A DNA stretch of 64,000 nt from Dysgonomonas sp. HDW5A (GTDB lineage: Bacteria; Bacteroidota; Bacteroidia; Bacteroidales; Dysgonomonadaceae): positions 1,054,001-1,118,000 of the forward strand of contig NZ_CP049857.1 in NCBI RefSeq assembly GCF_011299555.1, given 5' to 3'. Every line of letters starts with the position of its first letter. Position 1 is the stretch's first letter. The position numbers were made by a program, and so were the translations under genes. The notes under the pieces were generated by a model. That model was given only the letters and a program-made list of their open reading frames with translations. It ran no database searches and had not been told where the DNA came from. This document shows, piece by piece, positions 45,315 to 54,908 of the stretch.

Positions 45315-45770
45315 ATTAACCTTCGCCTTAACAAATGGGGAGCTTTTGATCCAAATGACACTTTCGGATGGGCTACGGTTAAAGACTGGATTTTGATGCG
45401 ATGGGGAGAAACTTACCTGCTACTTGCCGAAGCTCAGTTTAAGCAAGGTAAAACAACGGAGGCTGCCAATACAATCAATGTGCTTCGCGAACGTGCATTT
45501 CCTAATTATCCGGCACAAGGAAAAGTTTCGGCATCCGACATTACATTGGATTTTATACTTGATGAACGTGCCAGAGAGCTTATCGGTGAAGAAAACCGCC
45601 GCATGACATTGATGCGTACAGGAACCTTAGTCGAACGGGCTAAACTGAATACCACCAAATATAAACCGATAGTGGGGATAAGCAAAACAAATCTTCTACT
45701 GCCTATACCTCTGACTGAAATTCAATTGAATAAAGATGCTGTATTGGAGCAAAATCCGGGATATGATTAA
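45315..45770 (+). pseudogene. 5'-truncated SusD/RagB remnant
   Basis: The open frame after a stop at 45312-45314 reads INLRLNKWGAFDPNDTFGWA and continues VKDWILMRWGETYLLLAEAQ, FKQGKTTEAANTINVLRERA, LDFILDERARELIGEENRR and a C-terminal LLPIPLTEIQLNKDAV. These are the characteristic last ~150 residues of SusD-family glycan-binding lipoproteins, which are normally about 500-600 residues. No signal peptide, start region or adjacent susC is present, so it is a relic. A TTG/ATG at 45393-45398 could start a 125-residue fragment, but no function is expected. It shows that this arm once had its own SusCD pair. Confidence 0.85.
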
Positions 45771-45884
45771 GCCGGTAAATAAATAAAATGGTACAGGGGT
45801 TTCTCTTCTCCAGAAAGAGAAATCCCATTCCTTGAAAACTATCTCTCTCAAATCAAAACTTTGTTCTCTTAAAGAATAATCAAT

Positions 45885-47063
45885 ATGATAAAGTTAAAAT
45901 ATCTCCTAGTAGCCTTCCTTTTTATTCTTGATGTAAATGTTTTGTTTGCCTCTACTTCTTATATAGAATCTCCATCGGGAAATAATAATGTCTCTTCGCA
46001 CCAATCATTCCAACCCGGAAAAATATGGACGGATACAGATGGCATCCACATAAACGCTCATGGAGGAGGAATGCTTTATCACAACAGCAAATACTATTGG
46101 TTTGGAGAAAATAAGGGAGAAAAAAGCAATAACGCCTTAGTGGGTGTTATGTGCTATTCGTCAGACGACCTTTACAATTGGAAAAACGAAGGAGTTGCCC
46201 TTTCTGTTGTAGAAAGTGACGAAAACAGTCCTATTGCAAAAGGCTGCATTATGGAACGACCTAAGGTAGTGTACAATCAAAAGACAAAACAATTTGTCAT
46301 GTTCTTTCATCTCGAACTGAAAGGCAAAGGATACGAAAGTGCCCACGTAGGAATTGCGACAAGTGATAAACCAACCGGACCATTTCGGTTTGTGAAATCA
46401 TACCGTCCCAATGCAGGATATTTCCCTATAGATATGTCTGAGAAGCAAAAGAGCTCTAAAGTTACACCTGAAAATTTCCCTAAGTGGTGGACTAAAGAAT
46501 GGACTACCGCCGTAAAAGACGGAATGTTTGTCCGCCGTGATTTTCAAGGAGGGCAAATGTCACGTGATATGACCGTATATGTAGATGACGATGGCAAAGC
46601 CTATCATATATATTCGTCGGAAGAAAATCTGACTATACAATTAGCAGAACTGACTGACGACTACCTGAGCCACACTGGTAAATATATACGGATAGAACCC
46701 GCAGGTCATAACGAAGCTCCTGCTATTTTCAAGAAAGACGGGCGTTACTTTATGATTACCTCAGGATGTACAGGCTGGGCTCCTAATGCTGCACGTTTAC
46801 TTGTTGCAGACAATATCTGGGGACCTTGGAAATTATATCCTAATCCTTGTGTAGGCAAAAACTCCGAACTGACTTTTCATTCACAAAGTACCTATATATT
46901 ACCTGTTGCAGGCAAGAAGGATGCTTTTATTTTTATGGCAGACCGATGGACTCCCAAAAATCCGATAGATGGCAGGTATGTATGGCTACCTATTCAGTTT
47001 GAAAATAATTTACCTGTATTGAGATGGTTAGATAACTGGACTTTAGATATCTTTGATTTATGA
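45885..47063 (+). CDS. GH43 family glycoside hydrolase, probably exo-galactanase type
   Basis: The 392-residue exported protein has a signal peptide (LLVAFLFILDVNVLFAS) and one five-bladed propeller. The start of the catalytic domain, DTDGIHINAHGGGMLYHNSKYYWFGE, and later MERPKVVYN, MSRDMTVYVDDDGKAYHIYSSEENLTIQLAELTDDY in pieces, and GHNEAPAIFKKDGRYFMITSGCTGW, fit GH43, closest in style to subfamily 24, which includes exo-beta-1,3-galactosidases. It would trim the galactan backbone in the periplasm. It overlaps the BNR-4 gene by 4 nt (ATGA), implying coupled translation. Confidence 0.84.
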   Translation: MIKLKYLLVAFLFILDVNVLFASTSYIESPSGNNNVSSHQSFQPGKIWTDTDGIHINAHGGGMLYHNSKYYWFGENKGEKSNNALVGVMCYSSDDLYNWKNEGVALSVVESDENSPIAKGCIMERPKVVYNQKTKQFVMFFHLELKGKGYESAHVGIATSDKPTGPFRFVKSYRPNAGYFPIDMSEKQKSSKVTPENFPKWWTKEWTTAVKDGMFVRRDFQGGQMSRDMTVYVDDDGKAYHIYSSEENLTIQLAELTDDYLSHTGKYIRIEPAGHNEAPAIFKKDGRYFMITSGCTGWAPNAARLLVADNIWGPWKLYPNPCVGKNSELTFHSQSTYILPVAGKKDAFIFMADRWTPKNPIDGRYVWLPIQFENNLPVLRWLDNWTLDIFDL

Positions 47064-48349
47064 AAAACCTTATTGTACTTATTCTGGGCTTATTACCTCA
47101 ACTCATTTATTCACAGCAGTTAGTGCCTGTTGGTGATGGATGGGCAAACAATTCGTTGAATGTAACCGTATTCCGAAAAAATTCGCTTGTCACATACAAG
47201 GACACACAGTTTATAGCGTATTATGACAATGATGGATTCCTAATCTTGGGTAAGAGAAAACTTCCTAAAAGAGAATGGACTATACATAAAACTCAATATA
47301 CAGGTAATGTGAATGATGCTCATAATTCTATCAGCATTATGGCTGATGGTGACGGATATCTGCATGTATCTTGGGATCATCACGGACACCCTCTGCGCTA
47401 TGCTAAGAGTATTGCACCTCTATCTTTAGAATTAGGCGATAAACAATCGATGACAGGGGAATTGGAGGAAAATGTCACTTATCCTGAATTTTACAAAATG
47501 CCTAATGGAGATTTGATATTTATATATCGGGATGGGCAATCGGGAAAAGGAAATCTCGTCTTAAACCGCTACAACGTAAAAACCAAGACATGGAATCAGT
47601 TACAGAAAAACCTGATCGATGGCGAAGGCAAGCGAAATGCTTATGCCCAATCGTGCGTAGACGATAAAGGTGTTATCCATATTTCGTGGGTATGGCGTGA
47701 GACTCCCGATGTGGCAACTAATCATGACCTATGTTATGCAAAATCATTAGACGGAGGTATAACATGGATGAATTCAAAAGGAAAAATATATATATTACCG
47801 ATAATTGCCGAGACATCGGAATATGCAGCATTGATTCCTCAAAACAGCGAACTGATCAATCAAACTGCAATGACTACCGACAGTAAAGGTAATCCTTACA
47901 TTGCAACTTATTGGAGAGAAAAAAACTCTGATATCCCACAATATCATATTGTTTATAACAAGCATAACGAATGGAGAGTGCTGAACCTTAATTTCCGAAA
48001 TACATCTTTCTCTCTTAAAGGGGGAGGAACAAAACGTATACCTATTTCACGCCCTCAACTGATAGTTGACACTAAGGGTAAAAATACAAATTTATTTCTA
48101 CTGTTTCGGGATGAAGAAAGAGAGGGAAAAGTCTCGATGGCTGTTTGCAAAGACGTTGATGGAAATAAATGGACAGTCCGTGATTTAACTGATTTTTCGG
48201 TCGGCTCATGGGAACCCTCTTTCGATACAGAACTATGGAGAAACAAGAAACAACTGCATATTTTCGTTCAGAAAGCAGATCAGGTAGATGGAGAAGGCAA
48301 AGCTGATATAGCACCTCAAAAAGTACAAGTATTAGAAGTCTATCCGTAA
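47060..48349 (+). CDS. BNR-4 repeat beta-propeller protein, GH145-like
   Basis: The 429-residue exported protein has signal MKNLIVLILGLLPQLIYSQ and a seven-bladed BNR-4 type propeller (VGDGWANNSLNVTVFRKNSL, DAHNSISIMADGDGYLHVSW, YPEFYKMPNGDLIFIYRDG, ISRPQLIVDTKGKNTNLFLL). Enzymes of this fold include GH145 alpha-L-rhamnosidases cutting rhamnose from glucuronate on arabinogalactan, and several ulvan-type lyases. The neighbouring GH154-type, GH105 and GH43 genes favour the GH145-like role, which I infer. I cannot verify the family's catalytic His from sequence alone. It is translationally coupled to the GH43 gene. Confidence 0.72.
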   Translation: MKNLIVLILGLLPQLIYSQQLVPVGDGWANNSLNVTVFRKNSLVTYKDTQFIAYYDNDGFLILGKRKLPKREWTIHKTQYTGNVNDAHNSISIMADGDGYLHVSWDHHGHPLRYAKSIAPLSLELGDKQSMTGELEENVTYPEFYKMPNGDLIFIYRDGQSGKGNLVLNRYNVKTKTWNQLQKNLIDGEGKRNAYAQSCVDDKGVIHISWVWRETPDVATNHDLCYAKSLDGGITWMNSKGKIYILPIIAETSEYAALIPQNSELINQTAMTTDSKGNPYIATYWREKNSDIPQYHIVYNKHNEWRVLNLNFRNTSFSLKGGGTKRIPISRPQLIVDTKGKNTNLFLLFRDEEREGKVSMAVCKDVDGNKWTVRDLTDFSVGSWEPSFDTELWRNKKQLHIFVQKADQVDGEGKADIAPQKVQVLEVYP

Positions 48350-48442
48350 GATTAGAGGGTTATGAATCTCATTAATAATGAACAATAGAGCTATAGGGAA
48401 TGTTAAAAGATAGGATGATAGTAGAGTAATTATTTATCGGGA

Positions 48443-48513
48443 TTACCTTATGCCGAAGGTAAACTTAAGGCGGCACGTAGGGACAAAGATGATAAAGAAA
48501 TTTGTATCTTTGT
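48443..48513. other. Nested inverted repeats upstream of the nucleotidyltransferase gene
   Basis: TTACCTT/AAGGTAA (48443-48449, 48456-48462) competes with TGCCG/CGGCA (48451-48455, 48471-48475), followed by ACAAAGAT/ATCTTTGT (48483-48490, 48506-48513), whose right arm overlaps the -7 box. It may be a leader or attenuator of the preceding transcript, or an operator. Confidence 0.35.
48505..48512 (+). promoter_or_regulatory. Candidate -7 promoter box for the nucleotidyltransferase gene
   Basis: TATCTTTG matches TAnnTTTG, 103 nt before ATG 48616. Confidence 0.5.
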
Positions 48514-48615
48514 TATTCAGTCTATAAGATAGATTCGACTTCCAAAGAGAAGTAAATTTTATCCGTCTTAGACTATACAGAGATTATTATTAACATCAAA
48601 TAGAGAAAAAGAACT

Positions 48616-49521
48616 ATGAAACCTACATTATTTGTACTGGCAGCCGGAATGGGTAGCCGATATGGTGGACTAAAACAGCTCGACGCTTTGGGTCCTAATG
48701 GGGAAGCTATTATGGATTACTCCATATACGATGCATTACAAGCAGGATTTGGTAAAATTGTATTTGTAATACGAAAAGCTTTTGAAGAGGAATTCAGAAA
48801 AAAGATTCTCTCCAAATACGAAAAATCAATACCTGTAGAAGTAGTGTTTCAGGAATTGGATGACCTGCCCGAAGGGTTTACTCCCAACCCCGAGAGAGAA
48901 AAACCATGGGGTACAAATCATGCGGTATTGATGGGTAAAACGGTTATTAACGAACCATTCGGAATCATAAATTCTGATGACTTTTACGGCAGAGAGAGCT
49001 TTCAACTTTTAGCAGGACAACTCAGAAACATGGAGGGTAAAACCGCTCATTATTGTATGATGGGGTACATGTTAGGCAATACATTGTCCGACAGCGGATC
49101 GGTAGCCAGAGGTATCTGCGAAGTAGACAAAGACAATATTCTTCTCAAAATAGTAGAGCGCACCGAAGTTAAAAGAGCGGAAGGTACTCCTCAGTTTAAA
49201 GACGAGGATGGTACTTGGAAAAATCTGACTGATACAACTCCCGTGTCTATGAATATGTGGGGATTCACTCCCGATTATTTCGACCTTTCGGAAAAATATT
49301 TCGTCGAATTCCTAAAAGAAAATAAAGACAAGGTGAAGGCTGAATTCCTGATCCCGACTTTAATAAATACGCTGATCGAAAAGAAACTGATCGAAGTGAA
49401 AGTATTCAACACACCATCCAAATGGTTTGGTATTACTTATGCTAAAGATCGCCCCGAAGCTATTTTGAAAATAAAAGACCTTGTAGCAAATAAGGTATAT
49501 CCTGATAAACTTTTCAGTTAA
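48616..49521 (+). CDS. Sugar-phosphate nucleotidyltransferase family protein
   Basis: The 301-residue cytoplasmic NTP_transferase has the nucleotide-binding start VLAAGMGSRYGGLKQLDALG, PWGTNHAVLMG, and the metal-binding INSDDFYGRESF. It should activate a sugar-1-phosphate with an NTP; the specific sugar is not determined. It sits where the two PUL arms converge, and its own promoter candidate suggests independent regulation. It is closed by a strong terminator that also serves the opposite strand. Homologues in Bacteroidetes are often uncharacterised stand-alone genes. Confidence 0.82.
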   Translation: MKPTLFVLAAGMGSRYGGLKQLDALGPNGEAIMDYSIYDALQAGFGKIVFVIRKAFEEEFRKKILSKYEKSIPVEVVFQELDDLPEGFTPNPEREKPWGTNHAVLMGKTVINEPFGIINSDDFYGRESFQLLAGQLRNMEGKTAHYCMMGYMLGNTLSDSGSVARGICEVDKDNILLKIVERTEVKRAEGTPQFKDEDGTWKNLTDTTPVSMNMWGFTPDYFDLSEKYFVEFLKENKDKVKAEFLIPTLINTLIEKKLIEVKVFNTPSKWFGITYAKDRPEAILKIKDLVANKVYPDKLFS

Positions 49522-49573
49522 GATCGAAAACCTGTTTATTGCACATTACTTAATATCAGAATGAAAGATAAGA

Positions 49574-49605
49574 AAAAGAGGAGAGCCAAACGGTTCTCCT
49601 CTTTT
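49574..49605. terminator. Bidirectional terminator at the junction of the PUL arms
   Basis: A 14-bp stem (49574-49587 with 49592-49605; one G-T pair) and a 4-nt loop, flanked by A and T runs. Confidence 0.9.
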
Positions 49606-49633
49606 CACAAATACCCAAAAGAAACCTATCACT

Positions 49634-51970
49634 TTAATACACCTTTTGGTTATTCTTTAAATTCTTTTTTCTGTTGAGTGCTTCCAGGAAATAATAATCA
49701 GCATATACAATCGGAGCATCAATCTCATCCGACTTAGGATAATTCCCTGTCGAATGCAGCAACAAGAATCCTTGCGCAGTACCCTCCTGAGCCATATAAT
49801 TATCAATCAGATTACTCAATATGGTATCAGCCCATGTTGTATATTTTTCCTTGTTCGTATTACTATAGTGTGCCAGCTCATACAAAGCCGATGCTATAAC
49901 ACAAGCCGCAGAAACATCTCTCGGAGCATTTGGTATAGATGGATCATTAAAATCCCAATATGGAATCAGATCGGCAGGGAGATTTTTATTCGAGAAGATA
50001 AACTTGGCAACCTCATCCGCTAATTTCAGATAATCAGCATTCTTCGTATAACGATAAGTCATTGTAAAACCATACAACGCCCACGCCTGACCTCTTGCCC
50101 ATGCCGAAGAATCGGAATATCCCTGATGGGTTTGTTTCTTCTCCACCTTACCAGATATTGTATCGTAGCTAACCACGTGATAAGACGAATAATCGTCTCT
50201 GAAATGGTTGTTCAATGTGGTCATGGCATGCTTATCTGCAATATCGTAGTACTTCTTATTGCCCGAAGTTTCAGCCGCCCAAAACAAAAGCTCTAAATTC
50301 ATCATATTGTCTATGATTACAGGAAATTGCCATTTATCGGCATTGTGATCCCACGAACGGATAGCTCCAATCTTAGGATTGAATCTTTTAGATAAAGTTT
50401 CAGCCGATTGCAAAAGTATTTCCTTGTAATGATTGTCATTTGTCAACCTATAACCATTGCCAAAAGAGCAATATAATTTAAAGCCAAGGTCATGTGTGCC
50501 TCTGTCCATTTTCTCACCCTCAATAAGGAGCGATTGCTTATTGGCTTTTTCTTTCCATTGATTGTTTTTACTATAACCATATACATACCACAGCGATCCG
50601 GGGAAGAAACCCGAACACCAGTCACGAGGTGTTACCATTCTAAGGCTTCCGTCCTTTTCTACTGTACGTGGATTAACCAGATTCTTTTTATCGGTAGTAG
50701 CTAAAACTTTATCCATACACTCAAAAGCATAATCGTACTGACGTATTGTAAAGTTGAATACTTCATCTATCACATCGGGAGCACCAAAAAGTAATCGGTT
50801 GCGATCGGACATTTTTTGTTTACTATACTTTTTATAAAGTGCTAAGTAATTTTGCTTTGACGGATCTAAAGCCACAATTCGATAAAGGTCTTCACACAAT
50901 TCCTGTTGCTTGCCTTCCCATCCGCTTATTTGTTGATATGGCCACTCCGAAACTTCTTTGCCCAGATAAGTAGTCAGGAAATCTACCGCTTTATAAAAGG
51001 TTCTGCCATCCGAAGATTCTACTTTATTCAGTTCTTTTCCAAAATGTTTAGCAATGGCAAACATATCTATCATGTGACGGATATTGTACTGCGAATAACC
51101 GAAAGCCAATGTTCGACGCAATTCCTGAGGTTGTTTTCCATCGGGTTCTATTTGAGTGAAAAGACGTTTTTCGGCAAATTCATCCACAACCTTTTGTGCC
51201 CCTTTATCGTTACCCGAAAACAAGTGGTATATCGCTAACTGAACATCGTATGCTAAGGCATGATTATTTTTCGCATTGCGCTCTTCAACACCCTGTTTAC
51301 TGGTTTCGAACCACTTTGTGAATTCACCGAACCATTTCTGTAATACGGCTTTGTCTTTTGCAGTATAACTCTTCGAACTTTCGAGAAGTTGTACACTATT
51401 CAGCATATCCACAAACGAATAGGTATCAATCAATCCCATAGGACGACCTTTAGAGTCATTTACACCGGGAACGAACTGTGCATAATTGAGATTGGGATTC
51501 ATTTTAGTTTTCGGATCTAAAAACCATGTACGAAGAAATTCCACAGCCTTTGCCGCATAACGTTCGTCACCACTAAAGAAGTAAGCCAACGATAGCGTAT
51601 TTACAGCATTAGCCATCTCTCCTAATGGGTTTCTGTCATAATTCTCTAATTCGGGATTAGATTCCCCATCTCTATGTATATAAGGCAATCCGTCTGATTT
51701 TGCAGGATCGGGCCAAACATATCTGCTAAGGCTCACATAATCGTGTTTATCGCCACTCGGAGCTATTGCTTTTTTGTCTGTAACCGATAGTGTTTTCTTC
51801 TGCATAACCTTATCAGCATCCTGCAAAAGGTCTCTATAGGCACTCGAATAAGTGAGCGAATGGATATTTGCTTTAACGGATGTCATTGTGTTGATATCCC
51901 ATATCCATTGAGCATTAACGGTGGATATCATTCCCAGAAAAAGCAGGAATAAAATATACGTTTTTTTCAT
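49634..51970 (-). CDS. Alginate-lyase-superfamily / GH88 fusion enzyme
   Basis: The 778-residue exported protein has a signal peptide ending STVNAQ. Residues about 25-395 form an Alginate_lyase (PF05426) domain, as in PL5 and PL38, with YVWPDPAKSDGLPYIHRDGE, NPLGEMANAVNTLSLAYFFS, NNHALAYDVQLAIY and FGYSQYNIRHM. Residues about 400-775 form a GH88 unsaturated glucuronyl hydrolase with RDWCSGFFPGSLW, HDLGF, VIIDNMMNLELLFWAA and WARGQAWALYGFTMTYRYT. A lyase that makes 4,5-unsaturated uronate ends joined to a hydrolase that removes them would form a processive module. It is the last gene of the minus arm, 144 nt after the GH2-malectin gene, with a palindrome 13 nt upstream. Confidence 0.86.
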   Translation of the reverse strand: MKKTYILFLLFLGMISTVNAQWIWDINTMTSVKANIHSLTYSSAYRDLLQDADKVMQKKTLSVTDKKAIAPSGDKHDYVSLSRYVWPDPAKSDGLPYIHRDGESNPELENYDRNPLGEMANAVNTLSLAYFFSGDERYAAKAVEFLRTWFLDPKTKMNPNLNYAQFVPGVNDSKGRPMGLIDTYSFVDMLNSVQLLESSKSYTAKDKAVLQKWFGEFTKWFETSKQGVEERNAKNNHALAYDVQLAIYHLFSGNDKGAQKVVDEFAEKRLFTQIEPDGKQPQELRRTLAFGYSQYNIRHMIDMFAIAKHFGKELNKVESSDGRTFYKAVDFLTTYLGKEVSEWPYQQISGWEGKQQELCEDLYRIVALDPSKQNYLALYKKYSKQKMSDRNRLLFGAPDVIDEVFNFTIRQYDYAFECMDKVLATTDKKNLVNPRTVEKDGSLRMVTPRDWCSGFFPGSLWYVYGYSKNNQWKEKANKQSLLIEGEKMDRGTHDLGFKLYCSFGNGYRLTNDNHYKEILLQSAETLSKRFNPKIGAIRSWDHNADKWQFPVIIDNMMNLELLFWAAETSGNKKYYDIADKHAMTTLNNHFRDDYSSYHVVSYDTISGKVEKKQTHQGYSDSSAWARGQAWALYGFTMTYRYTKNADYLKLADEVAKFIFSNKNLPADLIPYWDFNDPSIPNAPRDVSAACVIASALYELAHYSNTNKEKYTTWADTILSNLIDNYMAQEGTAQGFLLLHSTGNYPKSDEIDAPIVYADYYFLEALNRKKNLKNNQKVY

Positions 51971-51983
51971 AATTAAGAGTTTA

Positions 51984-51996
51984 AGGTCTCAGACCT
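51984..51996 (-). repeat. AGGTC-N3-GACCT palindrome, copy l (perfect)
   Basis: The gene strand reads AGGTC-TGA-GACCT then TTAAACTCTTAA, 13 nt before the fusion-enzyme start. The same downstream words recur at copy m. Confidence 0.8.
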
Positions 51997-52113
51997 TGTT
52001 ATAACTTTTAGCTCAGAAAGTGAATTAAGTAACACTGAAAAATAATAGAACTCTATATCGGGTGGAGTAGAACTCCACCCCTACAAAAGGTGTCCTCAAA
52101 TACTTTCGACTAC

Positions 52114-54762
52114 TTATAATTTTCTAACTTTTAATGCATTTATAAATGATTTTCCTGAAAGAGAGATTAATTTGATTTCGATATAATTTTGTTCGGACAC
52201 TTCTACAATGAATCGTTTTTTATCTACTCCGTAAAATCCGACATTTCTTGCAGGATTTACTTTTGATTCTACCACTTTTCCGTTAATAACAATATCGAAT
52301 ACATTCTCATTACTGACTGCCTTCTGAGAGTTTTCGCTCAGATCATAAGCTACTTTTTCTTTAGGGAGGAATATATCCGAAAAAGATAATTCTACTTCAT
52401 ATCTTCCTGCGGGAACATCAAAACGGTATTGGTCGGGAGATTCCCGCAAACTTTGATACAGAGGATTATCTGCCGTGCCCATTATTTGTGCTACAGTTTC
52501 AGCTGTTTTCCCTCCGATAAATCCCCAGCTTCCGGGTTTATATTCTTTATCGGGAACCCAAGTAAGATTGCTCTCCGAAGATGTGAAAAATGAAGTACTA
52601 CCTGCATTTATGGCAAGTTCAAGTTTTTCCAGATTCTGATTATTCAAGACTTCGGGTACCGAGTTAAACGAGATGGTTAATCCTGTTTCGATTGGCTTTC
52701 CTTCAAACACACCTTTGGCTGTAAAAAAATGTTCTCCGTCTGTAAATGGAACATTCCATGTAGCCGTGCGATTGTGACACTTCTTGATTCCGAGTGATTT
52801 TCCATTTTGGAATAACTCGACCTCATCCATATTCGAATATACTTTCACGGGTTGCATACAAGGCTCTCCCGTACGAGTAATACCTGTTCTGTTTTGCCAG
52901 TCGTGAGAAGCAATATGAATAACAGGAATATCTTTTCTATAAAAAGACTTGAACAAAAAGTACACATCTTTAGGAGTCCTATCCGAATATACAAGCCCTT
53001 TATTATTGATTCGAGGCATAGATTCGTCACGTGCTGCCGACCCAAAATCTATAAAATTCCAATAAGTAGCACCGCTTATATATTTTTCTTTCTCGATCAC
53101 GGGAAGATAATGTTCGATATATTCCTGCTGATATTCGATACTGAAATCGAATCGCTGAGGGGTCAGAGAATGAATACGCTTGTCAGAGCCTGCACCGTAT
53201 TCGCTTACAATTTTAGGATTATCGGGATGCTTTGACTGCTGATCTCTTAAGAATTTCTCGAATCCTGTAAAATCATCAGAGTACCAACCTTGATACAGGT
53301 TCCATCCTACAACATCCACAATATCATTAAATCCCGCTTTATTATACGAATCACTTCCGTGAAAAGCCATTGTACTCGGGCGATACAGGTCTTCTTCTTT
53401 CAATACTTTTTCGAGATGATTAGCCAAAACCAAAGCTCGATCAGTAGGAGCTTTCAATGCATCTCCCTGATATTTACGTTGTGTCATCAGCAATATTTCG
53501 TTCATATATCCCCACATAATAACCGAAGTATGGTTGTAATGCTGGCGAATCATTTCCCGAAGCATGTTTTCGCAGTTTGCGGTAAAATCTTTATCCTCTG
53601 GCACGATATCAATAACGGGAATTTCTTCCCATGTCAACAGCCCTAATTTATCGCACTGTTCCAATATGGCATCATCTTGCGGATAATGAGAAATGCGGAT
53701 AAAATTCACACCCATATCTTTTATCATCTGCATGTCACGTCGGTGTATCTCGTCACTCAAAGCATTGCCTATCGGCTGTTGATCCTGATGACGGCATACT
53801 CCGTTTAGTTTATACGGTTTTCCATTCAGGAAAAAGCCTTCTTTTCCATCGAACTTGTACCAACGAAATCCTGTATTGTTATTGACTTTGTCTAATACCT
53901 GCTTTGTTTTAGGATCATAAACGGATGTTTCAATAGCATATAAATTCGGATGCTCAGGCGACCAAAGCTGCGGATTATCAATTTTCCCTGTATAAGAAAA
54001 CGAGCTTTTTGAATTAGGTTGAATAGTGATTGTATTCTTATCCGTTTTGATAATTTTGCCTTGTGGGTCTTTTAGGGTATAAGTTACTTCTATCTTTTTC
54101 GATAGTGATCCATCATTCTTTACATTGCCACGTATGATATAAGAAGCTGCCGACTGCGAAACGTCTTTGGTATCAATATATACTCCGTTCGAACCAAAAT
54201 CGGACAGGTCGAAATGTTGTTTTGGTGTAGTAATCAACCACACGTCCCGATAGATTCCGCCGAAGATTGTAAAATCGCCGGAAACGGGAGGTACATCTGT
54301 CAATGAATTATCGACTTTAACGGCTATCTGATTATCTTTGCCAATCAAACAATAGGGCGTAATATCGAATGTAAACGATGTGTAGCCTCCTTTATGCTCT
54401 CCTACAAAATTGCCGTTGACATACACCGAAGCGACTGTATTTGCAGCTTCGAAACGGATAAAAACCTGCTTATCTTTATATTGATCCGATATGTATAAGT
54501 TTTTACGATACCACCCTATGCCTCGGTAATATTGCTTATCAACATAAGCATCACTATTCCAAGTATGAGGTATAGATACATGCTCCCATTGTTTATCATT
54601 GAATTCCGCATCAGATGCCTGAGGTATATCTTGTTTAATAAACCGCCATCCGTCATTTATGGTTTTCAGCTCTCGTTGAGCACTAAGCGTTGATGGGAAC
54701 GATACTAAATAAATTAAAAGTGTGATGACCACAATGAATGGTGTCTTGCAAGTTTTTTTCAT
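52114..54762 (-). CDS. GH2 glycoside hydrolase with C-terminal malectin-like domain
   Basis: From ATG 54762 the exported protein has 882 residues (signal IVVITLLIYLVSFPSTLSAQ). GH2 domains follow: sugar-binding (about 35-185), immunoglobulin-like, and TIM barrel with acid/base Glu in MWGYMNE and nucleophile Glu in KIVSEYGAGS. The last ~170 residues (LELAINAGSTSFF, GRYEVELSFSDIFLP, FDIVINGKVV) match a malectin-type carbohydrate-binding domain. Beta-galactosidase or beta-glucuronidase activity is likely. The start is set at MKKTCKTP because a proper signal begins there and a palindrome sits 20 nt upstream; the open frame continues to 54837. Confidence 0.88.
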   Translation of the reverse strand: MKKTCKTPFIVVITLLIYLVSFPSTLSAQRELKTINDGWRFIKQDIPQASDAEFNDKQWEHVSIPHTWNSDAYVDKQYYRGIGWYRKNLYISDQYKDKQVFIRFEAANTVASVYVNGNFVGEHKGGYTSFTFDITPYCLIGKDNQIAVKVDNSLTDVPPVSGDFTIFGGIYRDVWLITTPKQHFDLSDFGSNGVYIDTKDVSQSAASYIIRGNVKNDGSLSKKIEVTYTLKDPQGKIIKTDKNTITIQPNSKSSFSYTGKIDNPQLWSPEHPNLYAIETSVYDPKTKQVLDKVNNNTGFRWYKFDGKEGFFLNGKPYKLNGVCRHQDQQPIGNALSDEIHRRDMQMIKDMGVNFIRISHYPQDDAILEQCDKLGLLTWEEIPVIDIVPEDKDFTANCENMLREMIRQHYNHTSVIMWGYMNEILLMTQRKYQGDALKAPTDRALVLANHLEKVLKEEDLYRPSTMAFHGSDSYNKAGFNDIVDVVGWNLYQGWYSDDFTGFEKFLRDQQSKHPDNPKIVSEYGAGSDKRIHSLTPQRFDFSIEYQQEYIEHYLPVIEKEKYISGATYWNFIDFGSAARDESMPRINNKGLVYSDRTPKDVYFLFKSFYRKDIPVIHIASHDWQNRTGITRTGEPCMQPVKVYSNMDEVELFQNGKSLGIKKCHNRTATWNVPFTDGEHFFTAKGVFEGKPIETGLTISFNSVPEVLNNQNLEKLELAINAGSTSFFTSSESNLTWVPDKEYKPGSWGFIGGKTAETVAQIMGTADNPLYQSLRESPDQYRFDVPAGRYEVELSFSDIFLPKEKVAYDLSENSQKAVSNENVFDIVINGKVVESKVNPARNVGFYGVDKKRFIVEVSEQNYIEIKLISLSGKSFINALKVRKL

Positions 54763-54782
54763 CCGATAGTTTTTAAGAGTTA

Positions 54783-54795
54783 AGGTCTCAGACCC
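54783..54795 (-). repeat. AGGTC-N3-GACCT palindrome, copy m (one mismatch)
   Basis: The gene strand reads GGGTC-TGA-GACCT followed by TTAACTCTTAA, 20 nt before the GH2 start. The flank is shared with copy l. Confidence 0.65.
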
Positions 54796-54908
54796 TTTAC
54801 GTAAAAATAAGAGAAAAAGAGACAGAATACAAATCATACGAATTAGCTTGTAATTCTGCCTCTCTCAAACTCAGCTATAAAAAATCCATTAAGAAAAAAA
54901 CACGCCTA

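Noticed and set aside
45393-45770. An intact small gene
   Set aside because: The frame continues upstream with SusD-type sequence to a stop and lacks signal peptide and start context; it is better read as a truncated SusD.
54763-54837. Upstream extension of the GH2-malectin gene
   Set aside because: It would put copy m of the palindrome inside the coding region and move the signal peptide inward; MKKTCKTP is the natural start.
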